Under the pieces are notes generated by a model. The model worked only from the letters and a program-made list of their open reading frames with translations. It made no database searches and had not been told where the DNA came from. Positions 52,589 through 60,877 of a stretch of DNA of 64,000 nt are shown here, piece by piece; the first letter of the stretch is position 1; every line of letters begins with the position of its first letter. The translations under genes and the position numbers were made by a program. The DNA comes from Maribellus comscasis. GTDB lineage: Bacteria; Bacteroidota; Bacteroidia; Bacteroidales; Prolixibacteraceae. The stretch is taken from the NCBI RefSeq assembly GCF_009762775.1, contig NZ_CP046401.1:3920001-3984000 (forward strand). Reading direction: 5' to 3'.

Positions 52589-54220
52589 ATGCCGAACAAA
52601 AAGAATTATACAAACGGATTACCAGATCCTTCCGAATTAAAGGAAGAAATCCTGAAAAAATATCCAAGAAAGGTAGCTAAAAAAAGAGCAAAGGCAATGG
52701 TTGTTAATGACCCTTCTGAAGGTCAGGAGATTATGGCCAATGTTCGCACCATTCCCGGAATTATTACTCAGAGAGGATGTACCTATGCAGGTTGTAAGGG
52801 TGTGGTTCTTGGTCCGACAAGAGATATTATAAATATTACACACGGACCGATTGGTTGTGGTTTTTACAGCTGGCTGACACGTCGCAACCAAACCAAACCT
52901 GCAGAAGGCGAAGACAATTATATGCCTTATGCTTTTTCTACCGACATGCAGGATGAGAATATTGTTTTCGGTGGTGAACAAAAATTGAAAACAGCCATTC
53001 GTGAAGCGTTTGAAATTTTTAAACCAAGTGCAATCAGTATTTTTTCTACATGCCCGGTTGGGTTGATTGGCGACGATGTACACGCAGTTGCCCGCGAGAT
53101 GAAAGCTGAATTAGGAATCAATATCTTCGGATTTAGCTGCGAAGGCTACCGCGGAGTTTCTCAGTCAGCCGGTCACCACATTGCAAATAACGGAATTTTC
53201 AAACATGTAGTTGGAAATACTGATCGGGAGCGTACAGGTAAATTTCAGGTGAACCTGATGGGCGAGTACAATATTGGTGGTGATGCCTTTGAAATAGAAA
53301 GAATTTTTGAAGAATGTGGAATTACACTGCTTTCAACTTATAGTGGAAACTCAACCGTTGAAAGTTTTGCATATTCTCATACTGCCGATTTAAACATGGT
53401 AATGTGTCACCGCTCCATCAACTATATTGCCGAGATGATGGAAGAAAAATACGGCGTTCCATGGATCAAAGTGAATTTTATTGGTGCTGAATCTACTGCA
53501 AAATCGCTGCGAAAGCTGGCTGACTATTTTGGAGATGATGAACTAAAAGCCAAAGTTGAGGAAGTTATTGAGCGTGAAATGGTCAAGGTAAAAAAAGTTG
53601 CTGAAGAAGTAAAACCCAAAGTGGAGGGAAAACTGGCCATGATGTTTGTAGGTGGTTCACGTGCGCATCACTATCAGGATTTATTTAATGAATTGGGAAT
53701 AAAAACAGTTTCTGCTGGTTATGAGTTTGCACACCGCGACGATTACGAAGGACGAGAAGTAATTCCAAATATTAAAATTGATGCTGATACCAGAAATATT
53801 GAAGATTTGGAGGTTACAAAAGATGAGGAACATTTCCGCGATGACCTGGTGACCAAAAAAACAGAACTGGAAAAAGAAGGTTACACATTTAAAGACTACC
53901 AGGGAATGATGCCCGAGATGTCGAAAAATGCCCTTGTTGTTGACGATGTTAACCATTGGGAAACTGAAAAGTTAATTGACTTCTACAAACCGGATATTTT
54001 CTGTGCCGGAATTAAAGAAAAATATGTGGTTCAAAAATATGGAGTGCCGTTAAAACAGTTGCACTCATACGACTACGGTGGTCCTTACGCTGCTTTTGGC
54101 GGTGCTGTTAATTTCTACAAAGAAATGGAAAGAATGCTGGCTACCAATATTTGGAAACTGGTTGATACTCCGTGGAAACACGAACCGGAAATTGTAGGAA
54201 GTATTTCAATTGAGGCTTAA
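52589..54220 (+). CDS. nifD: Nitrogenase molybdenum-iron protein alpha chain NifD
   Basis: NifD holds the FeMo-cofactor and half of the P-cluster. In its 543 residues are the P-cluster cysteines (QRGCTYAGCKG, GPIGCGFYSW and FSTCPVGLIGDD), the substrate-channel GVSQSAGHH (Gln191/His195 equivalents), the FeMo-cofactor ligand cysteine in MVMCHRSINY (about residue 272) and ligand histidine in QLHSYDYGGPYAAFGG (about 492). The residue matching Arg96 is Trp. It is about 50 residues longer than the Azotobacter protein because of an insert near residues 380-440, as in Clostridium pasteurianum. The cluster and these ligands indicate a molybdenum, not vanadium or iron-only, enzyme. Confidence 0.98.
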   Translation: MPNKKNYTNGLPDPSELKEEILKKYPRKVAKKRAKAMVVNDPSEGQEIMANVRTIPGIITQRGCTYAGCKGVVLGPTRDIINITHGPIGCGFYSWLTRRNQTKPAEGEDNYMPYAFSTDMQDENIVFGGEQKLKTAIREAFEIFKPSAISIFSTCPVGLIGDDVHAVAREMKAELGINIFGFSCEGYRGVSQSAGHHIANNGIFKHVVGNTDRERTGKFQVNLMGEYNIGGDAFEIERIFEECGITLLSTYSGNSTVESFAYSHTADLNMVMCHRSINYIAEMMEEKYGVPWIKVNFIGAESTAKSLRKLADYFGDDELKAKVEEVIEREMVKVKKVAEEVKPKVEGKLAMMFVGGSRAHHYQDLFNELGIKTVSAGYEFAHRDDYEGREVIPNIKIDADTRNIEDLEVTKDEEHFRDDLVTKKTELEKEGYTFKDYQGMMPEMSKNALVVDDVNHWETEKLIDFYKPDIFCAGIKEKYVVQKYGVPLKQLHSYDYGGPYAAFGGAVNFYKEMERMLATNIWKLVDTPWKHEPEIVGSISIEA

Positions 54221-54239
54221 AAATTAGGAGGACAAAATT

Positions 54240-55622
54240 ATGATACTACGTCATACAACAAAAGAAGTTAAGGAAAGAAGCGCGTTGACTGTGAATCCGG
54301 CAAAAACATGCCAGCCGATAGGTGCAATGTATGCAGCTTTGGGTGTTCACGGGTGTTTGCCACACAGTCATGGTTCGCAAGGGTGCTGTTCGTACCACAG
54401 AAGTACGTTAACACGTCACTACAAGGAGCCGGTAATGGCATCAACAAGTTCATTCACCGAGGGTTCTTCTGTGTTTGGTGGACAAGCAAACCTGTTGCAG
54501 GCTATCGATAACATCTTCGGAATTTATGATCCGGATATTATTGCAGTTCACTCTACCTGTCTGTCAGAAACCATTGGAGATGACCTTGGACAGATTGTAG
54601 GAAAAGCAAAGGATGATGGAAAAATCCCGGAGGGAAAACATGTAGTTCAGGCATCCACTCCAAGTTATGTAGGTTCGCATGTAACCGGATATGCCAACAT
54701 GGTGGAAGCATTTATAAAATATTTTTCATTCAATACCAATGAGAAAATTCGTCAGGTAAACCTCCTCTCAGGTTGGGTGGAACCATCTGATATGAGAGAA
54801 ATAAAAAGGATTACGGAAATGATGAACATCAAATCTGTACTTTTTCCTGATACTTCAGATGTGCTGGACACACCAATGACCGGGAAATATCAAATGTATC
54901 CCAAGGGCGGAACAACAGTTGACGAAATCGTGAGTATGGGAAATAGTATGAAAACAGTTGCTATGGGCGAATGGTGCAGTAAAAAAGCTGCCATCATGCT
55001 CGATAACAAATGTAAAGTACCGTTTAGTTTAACCGATATTCCGATTGGATTGAGTGCAACAGACCGTTTTGTTCAGGCACTTTCAACAGCAGGAAAGGTT
55101 TCTATTCCAGATAGCATATCTGAAGAACGAGGGAGACTGGTTGATGTAATTACCGATATGCACCAGTATTTATACGGAAAACGTGTTGCTCTTTGGGGCG
55201 ACCCGGATACACTCCTCCCTTTGGTGGAATTTTTGGTGGATATCGATATGAAGCCGGTTTACATCGTTTCCGGAACACCAGGAAAAGCTTTTGAAAAACG
55301 GATGGCTGAAGTTCTGGGAGAAAAAGTTCCGGAAGCCAAATTTAAAAATGGTCCGCAAGCTGATATGTTCCTGATGCATCAGTGGATTAAAGAAGAACCA
55401 GTGGATTTATTGATTGGTAACACCTATGGAAAATACATCTCCCGTGATGAAGGAATTCCGTTTGTTCGTATGGGATTCCCAATTCTTGACCGAATCGGGC
55501 ACAGTTACTTCCCCACTGTAGGGTATTCAGGCGCAATCCGTATTCTAGAAAAAATGCTTGGTGTTCTAATGGATCGGCAAGATGCAACGGCACCTGAAGA
55601 GTCGTTCGAATTAGTAATGTAA
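54240..55622 (+). CDS. nifK: Nitrogenase molybdenum-iron protein beta chain NifK
   Basis: NifK supplies the other half of the P-cluster. The 460-residue protein has the P-cluster cysteines in PAKTCQPIGAMYAALG, GSQGCCSYHRS and STCLSETIGDD. It lacks the N-terminal extension of about 50 residues found in Azotobacter, in line with the shorter clostridial-type chains. The start follows AGGAGG, 19 bases after nifD. A strong hairpin follows its stop. Confidence 0.98.
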   Translation: MILRHTTKEVKERSALTVNPAKTCQPIGAMYAALGVHGCLPHSHGSQGCCSYHRSTLTRHYKEPVMASTSSFTEGSSVFGGQANLLQAIDNIFGIYDPDIIAVHSTCLSETIGDDLGQIVGKAKDDGKIPEGKHVVQASTPSYVGSHVTGYANMVEAFIKYFSFNTNEKIRQVNLLSGWVEPSDMREIKRITEMMNIKSVLFPDTSDVLDTPMTGKYQMYPKGGTTVDEIVSMGNSMKTVAMGEWCSKKAAIMLDNKCKVPFSLTDIPIGLSATDRFVQALSTAGKVSIPDSISEERGRLVDVITDMHQYLYGKRVALWGDPDTLLPLVEFLVDIDMKPVYIVSGTPGKAFEKRMAEVLGEKVPEAKFKNGPQADMFLMHQWIKEEPVDLLIGNTYGKYISRDEGIPFVRMGFPILDRIGHSYFPTVGYSGAIRILEKMLGVLMDRQDATAPEESFELVM

Positions 55623-55644
55623 CTAAACATTCTTATAACTACCC

Positions 55645-55674
55645 AACCTTCCGGGTGTAAAAACCCGGAAGGTT
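55645..55674 (+). terminator. 12-bp hairpin between nifK and nifE
   Basis: AACCTTCCGGGT-GTAAAA-ACCCGGAAGGTT is a perfect 12-bp stem. Only TTTAT follows, not a long T-run, so it may slow or partly end transcription, or shield the nifHDK end of the mRNA against 3' decay. Confidence 0.65.
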
Positions 55675-55748
55675 TATAAAAAAATTGCACTATAAAACAA
55701 TCATGATTAAAGATGTTAAACACAATTGCGAATGATTAAAATTCTTCG

Positions 55749-55776
55749 TCTTGTGTCTTGATTCTTGCGTCTTGGT
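55749..55776 (+). repeat. Heptad tandem repeat TCTTGNN before nifE
   Basis: Four units TCTTGTG, TCTTGAT, TCTTGCG and TCTTGGT follow each other exactly at 7-bp spacing, with a partial TCTAATT next. They end 16 bases before the nifE ATG. A looser set of TCT-phased units (59981-60016) precedes the nifX-like gene. Confidence 0.7.
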
Positions 55777-55792
55777 TCTAATTTATTAGAGT

Positions 55793-57121
55793 ATGAATCA
55801 ATTTCTGAAAGATCGCGAAACACAAATTGTAACAAAGGGGAAACACAGCGCAGAAATAGCCTGCGAGAAAAAGAGTTTGGCTGGTTCGGTTAGCCAGCGG
55901 GCATGTGTGTTTTGTGGTTCAAGGGTAGTTTTATATCCGATTGCCGACGCACTGCATGTGATTCACGGACCTGTGGGGTGCGCTTCTTACACCTGGGATA
56001 TTCGCGGAGCTCTTTCATCGGGGCCGCAATTGCACCGACTAAGTTTTACCACTGATTTAAAAGAAAGAGACGTGGTTTTTGGCGGTGAGAAAAAATTGTA
56101 CCATGCACTTTGCGAATTGATCGATAAACATCAACCCAAAGCTGCTTTTGTTTTTTCAACCTGCATTATTGGTGTAATCGGCGACGATGTAGAAGCGGTT
56201 TGTCGCCAGGTGACTCGTGAAAAAGGAATTGATGTAATTCCGGTAATGTCTGAAGGTTTTAACGGAACTAAAAAAGACGGATACAAAATTGCCTGCGGAG
56301 CGCTTTCAAAATTGGTAGGAACCGATGATTCTTATAAACCTTCAAAATATTCCATCAATATTTTAGGTGATTTTAACCTCGCCGGCGAACTTTGGATTTT
56401 AGCTGAATACTATAAAAAGCTTGGTGTTGAATTGGTTTCCTGCATGACTGGCGATGGCCGTGTAGAACAAATTCGCCGGGCACATAAAGCTACTTTGAAT
56501 GTGGTTCAGTGTTCGGGATCGATGGTGCATCTGGCAAAAGAAATGAAAGAAAAGTACGGCATTCCTTTTATGAAAGTTTCCTATTTCGGAATTGAAGACA
56601 TGTCGGATGCTTTGTACGAAGTTGCCCGTTTTTTCAAAGATGAGGAGATGATGCAAAATGCCAGGGAACTGGTTCGCGAAGAAATTTCGCAATTGCTTCC
56701 GGCGTTGCAACCGTATCGGCAGAAACTGGAAGGTAAAAAAGCAGCCATTTATGTAGGTGGTGCTTTTAAAGCCATTTCATTGGTAAAAGCCTTGCGTTTA
56801 CTTGGAATGAAAACGGTAGTTGTTGGTTCACAAACCGGAAATGCCGACGATTATAAACTGCTCAAAGAATTGTGCGACGATGGAACCATCATCGTTGATG
56901 ATTCGAATCCAAATGAACTTTCAGAATTTGTAAAACTTACGGGAGCCAACCTTTTTATCGGAGGAGTAAAAGAACGCCCGATTGCCCATAAACTGGGCTT
57001 AGGTTTTTGCGACCACAATCACGAACGGAAAGAAGCCCTCGCCGGATATGTCGGCATGATGAACTTCGCCAAAGAAGTATATGCATCGGTTACCAGCCCA
57101 GTTTGGAAATTTATAAAATAA
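55793..57121 (+). CDS. nifE: FeMo-cofactor scaffold NifE
   Basis: NifE and NifN form the scaffold on which the NifB product becomes FeMo-cofactor. The 442-residue protein is NifD-like: QRACVFCGSRVVLYPIADA, GPVGCASYTWDIRGALSSG, STCIIGVIGDDVEAV, and QCSGSMVHLAKEMKEKYGIPF in place of the cofactor-cysteine region. It lacks the NifD HSYDYGGP histidine segment, having FCDHNHERKEALAGY there instead, which separates NifE from NifD. The next gene starts six bases after its stop. Confidence 0.95.
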   Translation: MNQFLKDRETQIVTKGKHSAEIACEKKSLAGSVSQRACVFCGSRVVLYPIADALHVIHGPVGCASYTWDIRGALSSGPQLHRLSFTTDLKERDVVFGGEKKLYHALCELIDKHQPKAAFVFSTCIIGVIGDDVEAVCRQVTREKGIDVIPVMSEGFNGTKKDGYKIACGALSKLVGTDDSYKPSKYSINILGDFNLAGELWILAEYYKKLGVELVSCMTGDGRVEQIRRAHKATLNVVQCSGSMVHLAKEMKEKYGIPFMKVSYFGIEDMSDALYEVARFFKDEEMMQNARELVREEISQLLPALQPYRQKLEGKKAAIYVGGAFKAISLVKALRLLGMKTVVVGSQTGNADDYKLLKELCDDGTIIVDDSNPNELSEFVKLTGANLFIGGVKERPIAHKLGLGFCDHNHERKEALAGYVGMMNFAKEVYASVTSPVWKFIK

Positions 57122-57127
57122 GAAACC

Positions 57128-58534
57128 ATGTTTGAGACCAATTCAGTATTAGCAAAAGGTACAGATTACAAAGCAACGCAAAATGCTTGCAAACTTTGTT
57201 CTCCGCTCGGCGCGAGTGTTGCCTATAAAGGATTCGAAGGTTGTGTGCCGCTTATTCATGGTTCGCAGGGATGCGCCACATACATTCGTCGTTATTTAAT
57301 TAGCCACTACAAAGAACCCATCGATATTGCTTCGTCAAATTTTACAGAAGACTCCACCATCTTCGGAGGTGATAGAAATTTTAAAATTGCGGCTCAAAAT
57401 ATTATTAATCAGTACAAGCCGCAACTAATTGGAATTTCTACTACCTGCCTGAGTGAAACAATTGGAGATGATGTTACGCTTTTTCTTCATGAATTAAAAG
57501 GTGACGATTTTGATGGAAATGCTGAATTTGTTGTGGCTTCCACGCCTAGCTATCAGGGGACGCACATTGACGGATTTCATGAAGCTGTGGCTGCGGTGAT
57601 TCGTAAATTTGCCAAAAAAGGAAATACTGGTGATCATATTAATTTGTTCCCGGGATTTATCTCTACAGAAGATATTCGTTTACTAAAAGAAATTGTTGCC
57701 GAATTTGGAATTGAAGCATCTATTCTTCCTGATTATTCTGAAAGTTTGGATAATCCGGTTTGGCACACTTATAAAAGAATTCCCGAAGGCGGAACAACCA
57801 TGGAAGAGGTTGAAAAAAGCGGCTCTGCCAAAGCTTCCATCGAATTTGGAACCGTATTGAATTTAGGAAAATTGAGCGGGCGTGTGAAAAATTTAAATCT
57901 AACCAAAACCGGCGCTCAATATTTGGAAAAAGAAATGGACGTTCCGTTGGTTCGTTTGCCAATGCCAATCGGGATTACGCAAACCGACCGTTTCTTTGAA
58001 GAACTTGGAAAATTAACAGGAAAGAAAACACCTGAAAAATATACAAAACAACGTGGCCGTCTGGTTGACGCTTATGTTGATGCACATAAATATGTCTTTG
58101 GGAAAAAAGCCGTGGTTTACGGCGAAGAAGATTTTGTTGTAGGGATGTGTTCTTTCCTCGACGAAATTGGAATTGAAGTTGCTTTGGCTGCCTCGGGTGG
58201 CGAAAGCGGTTTACTCGAAGGTGAGATTCTAAAACATTGTCCTGAGAATGGCGATAAAATAACTGTTCGCGAAGGATACGATTTTGAATCAATTCGTGAA
58301 TGGTGTTTGGCGAATAAACCTGATATTTTGGTTGGCCACAGCAAAGGATACTACATTGCGCGCGAACTCGGGATTCCAATTGTTCGGGTTGGTTTTCCCA
58401 TCCACGATCGTGTGGGCGGACAACGTATTAAACACCTTGGCTACTCAGGCACGCAGGAACTCTTCGATAAAATTGTAAACGCATTAATTGAATACAAACA
58501 AGATTCCTCTCCGGTGGGATATAAATATATGTGA
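57128..58534 (+). CDS. nifN: FeMo-cofactor scaffold NifN
   Basis: NifN is the NifK-like partner of NifE. The 468 residues include QNACKLCSPLGASVAYKGFEGCVPLIHGSQGC (split over P-cluster-like positions), STTCLSETIGDDVTLFL, TPSYQGTHIDGFHEA and PNIPEGGTT-like RIPEGGTTMEEV. The order after nifE and the sequence distance from nifK support the assignment. A GC-rich repeat begins five bases after the stop codon. Confidence 0.93.
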   Translation: MFETNSVLAKGTDYKATQNACKLCSPLGASVAYKGFEGCVPLIHGSQGCATYIRRYLISHYKEPIDIASSNFTEDSTIFGGDRNFKIAAQNIINQYKPQLIGISTTCLSETIGDDVTLFLHELKGDDFDGNAEFVVASTPSYQGTHIDGFHEAVAAVIRKFAKKGNTGDHINLFPGFISTEDIRLLKEIVAEFGIEASILPDYSESLDNPVWHTYKRIPEGGTTMEEVEKSGSAKASIEFGTVLNLGKLSGRVKNLNLTKTGAQYLEKEMDVPLVRLPMPIGITQTDRFFEELGKLTGKKTPEKYTKQRGRLVDAYVDAHKYVFGKKAVVYGEEDFVVGMCSFLDEIGIEVALAASGGESGLLEGEILKHCPENGDKITVREGYDFESIREWCLANKPDILVGHSKGYYIARELGIPIVRVGFPIHDRVGGQRIKHLGYSGTQELFDKIVNALIEYKQDSSPVGYKYM

Positions 58535-58538
58535 AAAA

Positions 58539-58567
58539 GCCCCTCCTAGCCTCCCCACGGGGAGGGA
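58539..58567 (-). repeat. GC-rich hairpin repeat, copy 1 (reverse orientation)
   Basis: GCCCCTCCTAGCCTCCCC followed by ACGGGGAGGG forms a CTCCCC/GGGGAG hairpin. It is the reverse form of the repeats at 58645, 60370 and 60453. It sits directly after nifN and may double as a 3' stabiliser. Confidence 0.7.
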
Positions 58568-58611
58568 TAAAGGGAAGCTATTGAATTATAAAATTTAAAA
58601 TATAGATCAAT

Positions 58612-59964
58612 ATGAAAGACACTAATAGAAATACGGAATCAAACTTCCTTTCCTTTGGAGAGGACCGGAGAGAAGCATGCACCCCTCCTTCGGAGGGGCT
58701 GGGGGAGGCTATTCTTAAAACACATCCATGTTTCAATAAAGAAGCGAAAGGGGAATATGCCAGGGTTCACCTGCCGGTGGCACCATTGTGCAACATTCAA
58801 TGTAATTATTGTAAACGCGGTTTCGATTGTGTTAACGAAAGCCGCCCGGGTGTAACCAGCGAAGTATTGTCGCCGGAACAGGCTTTGGCATACACAATCA
58901 GGTTAAAGGAAAAAATGCCGCACCTTTCGGTCGTGGGAATTGCCGGACCTGGCGATCCGTTTGCCAATCCTATCCAAACGATGACAACTTTACGTTTGAT
59001 TCGGAAAGAATTTCCGGAAATGGTATTGTGTCTTTCAACCAACGGATTGAATGTTTTGCCCTACATTGAAGAGTTAAAAGAATTGAATGTGAGCCATGTT
59101 ACGGTTACTTTAAACGGAACCGAATCGGAAACACTTTCAAAAATATATAAATGGGTACGTTTCGAAAAACGGGGTTATTTCGGAAAACAAGGTGCTGAAA
59201 TTTTGTTGAAAAATCAGATGGAAGCGATTCGTGCTTTAAAAGGCGTTGGTTTTATCGTGAAAGTAAATACCATTGTTGTTCCCGGAATTAACGACGATAA
59301 AGTAGGCGAAATTGCTGCTGCCATGAAAGAAATGGGAGTAGATGTTATGAATACCATTCCGCTTTATCCCGTTGAAGGAACTCCGTTTGCCGAAGTTGAA
59401 GAGCCTTCTTCTGCTTTTATGAAAGAAGTTCGCAAGGAAGTTCGAAAACATTTGCCGCCAATGACGCACTGTTCGCGTTGCCGTGCCGATGCTGTTGGTT
59501 TATTGGGTCAGGACGACCCGGAAGCAAAACGTATTCTTTCTGAAGTTTCGTGTCTTTCAGTAAATATGGATGAATCGCGGCCAAACGTTGCAGTTGCCAG
59601 TTACGAAGGATTGTTGGTAAACCAGCATTTGGGTGAAGCAACACAGTTGTTTATTTTCAGAGAAACGCCAAACGGATACAAAATGCTGGAACAACGTCCA
59701 ACTCCAAAACCAGGAGCAGGAAATTCCCGCTGGAAAGAATTGGGAGAAGTAATCGACGATTGCCGTGCGTTGTTGGTGGGTGGAATCGGGCCTTCACCAT
59801 CTTCTATTTTGGGGCGTTCAGGAATAAAAATCGTGGAAATGACAGGTTTGATTGACGATGGTTTGGATGCCGTTTACAAAGGCAAAGAATTAAAAACGCT
59901 GAAAAAAGCCGATGTATTTAAATGCGGCGCAGAATGTTCCGGCAAAGGAACTGGTTGTGGTTAA
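58612..59964 (+). CDS. nifB: FeMo-cofactor biosynthesis radical SAM protein NifB, with C-terminal NifX-like domain
   Basis: NifB joins iron-sulfur clusters and inserts carbide to make NifB-co. The 450-residue protein has HPCFNKEAKGEYARVHLPVAPLCN (split), radical SAM cysteines CNIQCNYC at residues 60, 64 and 67, AGPGDPFANP and VNTIVVPGINDD, then CSRCRADAVGLLGQD, and ends with a NifX-type cofactor-binding domain (VAVASYEGLLVNQHLGEATQLFIF to VEMTGLIDDGLDAV). Residues 12-33 are the translation of a 66-bp intergenic-type repeat, in frame, between the start and the conserved HPCF. No other ATG, GTG or TTG gives a better start, so the extra N-terminus is probably made. Confidence 0.95.
   Translation: MKDTNRNTESNFLSFGEDRREACTPPSEGLGEAILKTHPCFNKEAKGEYARVHLPVAPLCNIQCNYCKRGFDCVNESRPGVTSEVLSPEQALAYTIRLKEKMPHLSVVGIAGPGDPFANPIQTMTTLRLIRKEFPEMVLCLSTNGLNVLPYIEELKELNVSHVTVTLNGTESETLSKIYKWVRFEKRGYFGKQGAEILLKNQMEAIRALKGVGFIVKVNTIVVPGINDDKVGEIAAAMKEMGVDVMNTIPLYPVEGTPFAEVEEPSSAFMKEVRKEVRKHLPPMTHCSRCRADAVGLLGQDDPEAKRILSEVSCLSVNMDESRPNVAVASYEGLLVNQHLGEATQLFIFRETPNGYKMLEQRPTPKPGAGNSRWKELGEVIDDCRALLVGGIGPSPSSILGRSGIKIVEMTGLIDDGLDAVYKGKELKTLKKADVFKCGAECSGKGTGCG
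58645..58710 (+). repeat. GC-rich hairpin repeat, copy 2, inside nifB codons 12-33
   Basis: TTTCCTTTGGAGAGGACCGG resembles the repeat at 60453, and CACCCCTCCTTCGGAGGGGC followed by TGGGGGAGGCT is a second unit. Together they span 66 bp, a multiple of three, so the nifB frame is kept. Confidence 0.8.
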
Positions 59965-59980
59965 AATTCGTTTTCAAAAG

Positions 59981-60016
59981 TCTTGTGTCTAAAATCTATT
60001 AATCTAAAAATCTTTT
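59981..60016 (+). repeat. Imperfect TCT-phased heptad repeats before the nifX-like gene
   Basis: TCTTGTG, TCTAAAA and TCTATTA follow each other at 7-bp spacing, then TCTAAAAA and TCTTTT. They lie just before the start codon, as the clearer heptads before nifE do. Confidence 0.45.
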
Positions 60017-60019
60017 AAA

Positions 60020-60367
60020 ATGAGAATAGCAGTTACAACAAGCAATGGAGAAAAAGTAGATCAGCATTTTGGGAAAGCTACAAGTTTTAATATTTACGAC
60101 GTGGAAGACGGAGCTTTAAAAATGGTTGATTTGCGGCAGGTTGAATCATATTGTGAATGTGAAGACGGGGAGCCGGTTGAGCCGAATCACAAGTTTAAAC
60201 AAGACCGTTTCTCAAAAGTAAAAGAAACCATAAAAGATTGCGAAAAATTATACACGCTTCAAATTGGCGACGTACCAAAAGAAAAACTTGAAATTGTTGG
60301 AATTGCTGTTCAGGAATGCAAGTGTGCAATCGATAAGATTCCAAATTGCAAAGGAGAATGTAAATAA
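60020..60367 (+). CDS. NifX/NifB-type cofactor-binding protein
   Basis: The 115-residue protein is a single dinitrogenase Fe-Mo cofactor biosynthesis domain: MRIAVTTSNGEKVDQHFGKATSFNIYDV matches NifX, NafY and the NifB C-terminus. The QHFGKA histidine may bind the cofactor. Its tail adds cysteines (CECED, ECKCAID and NCKGEC) that could hold a metal. It may carry NifB-co or the VK-cluster between NifB and NifEN. The second copy of this domain is at the end of NifB directly upstream. Confidence 0.85.
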   Translation: MRIAVTTSNGEKVDQHFGKATSFNIYDVEDGALKMVDLRQVESYCECEDGEPVEPNHKFKQDRFSKVKETIKDCEKLYTLQIGDVPKEKLEIVGIAVQECKCAIDKIPNCKGECK

Positions 60368-60369
60368 GT

Positions 60370-60404
60370 GCCCCATCCTAACCTTCCCCCAAAAGGGAAG
60401 GAAT
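60370..60404 (-). repeat. GC-rich hairpin repeat, copy 3 (reverse orientation)
   Basis: GCCCCATCCTAACCTTCCCC followed by CAAAAGGGAAGG forms a CCTTCCC/GGGAAGG hairpin three bases after the nifX-like stop. It is the reverse, slightly decayed form of copies 2 and 4. Confidence 0.65.
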
Positions 60405-60452
60405 TGAAAAAACTTAAAAAAAAACTAAATAAATTAAATTAAAAAATTCTGG

Positions 60453-60486
60453 CTCCCTCTCCTTTGGAGAGGGCCGGGGAGAGGCT
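60453..60486 (+). repeat. GC-rich hairpin repeat, copy 4, carrying the fdx ribosome binding site
   Basis: CTCCCTCTCCTTTGGAGAGG forms a CCTCTCC/GGAGAGG hairpin, followed by GCCGGGGAGAGGCT. The closing GGGGAGAGG is four to eleven bases from the ferredoxin ATG and can serve as its Shine-Dalgarno. Confidence 0.75.
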
Positions 60487-60490
60487 AATT

Positions 60491-60796
60491 ATGAAAAAAC
60501 CAGATTATCACATTTTAGTTTGTAACTCGTACAGGGTTGCCGGCGATGCCAAAGGTTATTGTAATAAAAACGGTGCTGCCGATTTTATACAATATATAAT
60601 GGAAGAATGCAACGACCGCGGATTGGATGTTGCTGTTTCTTCAACAGCATGTTTAAATGTTTGCTCACAAGGACCGGTTATGGTAATCCATCCCAATAAT
60701 TATTGGTACGGCGGATTAACCGAAGAAAAAATTGATGAAATATTAGACGCATTGGAAGAGGGGGAAGCTGTTGAGGATTATCTCATCAGTGATTAA
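60491..60796 (+). CDS. Thioredoxin-fold [2Fe-2S] ferredoxin
   Basis: ATG 60491 gives 101 residues; a longer frame from 60464 only translates the repeat. The cluster cysteines fit the thioredoxin-like ferredoxin pattern: HILVCNSYRVAGDAKGYC, then STACLNVCSQGPVMVIHPNN and WYGGLTEEKIDEILD. A related ferredoxin of Clostridium pasteurianum binds its MoFe protein, and Azotobacter Shethna protein II protects nitrogenase from oxygen. Lying inside the nif cluster, this one may be an electron donor or a protective partner. The role is inferred. Confidence 0.9.
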   Translation: MKKPDYHILVCNSYRVAGDAKGYCNKNGAADFIQYIMEECNDRGLDVAVSSTACLNVCSQGPVMVIHPNNYWYGGLTEEKIDEILDALEEGEAVEDYLISD

Positions 60797-60877
60797 TTAG
60801 ATTAAAGAGCTTGCTGTATTTCACTTCGTTATACTCCCCCTCTTTTTTAAAATTTTAAAAATTAATTTTTAAAACAA

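Noticed and set aside
60797..60877. CTCCCCCTCTTTTTT before nifV as a fifth copy of the GC-rich repeat
   Set aside because: Only one arm is present and no hairpin forms; the similarity is too short.
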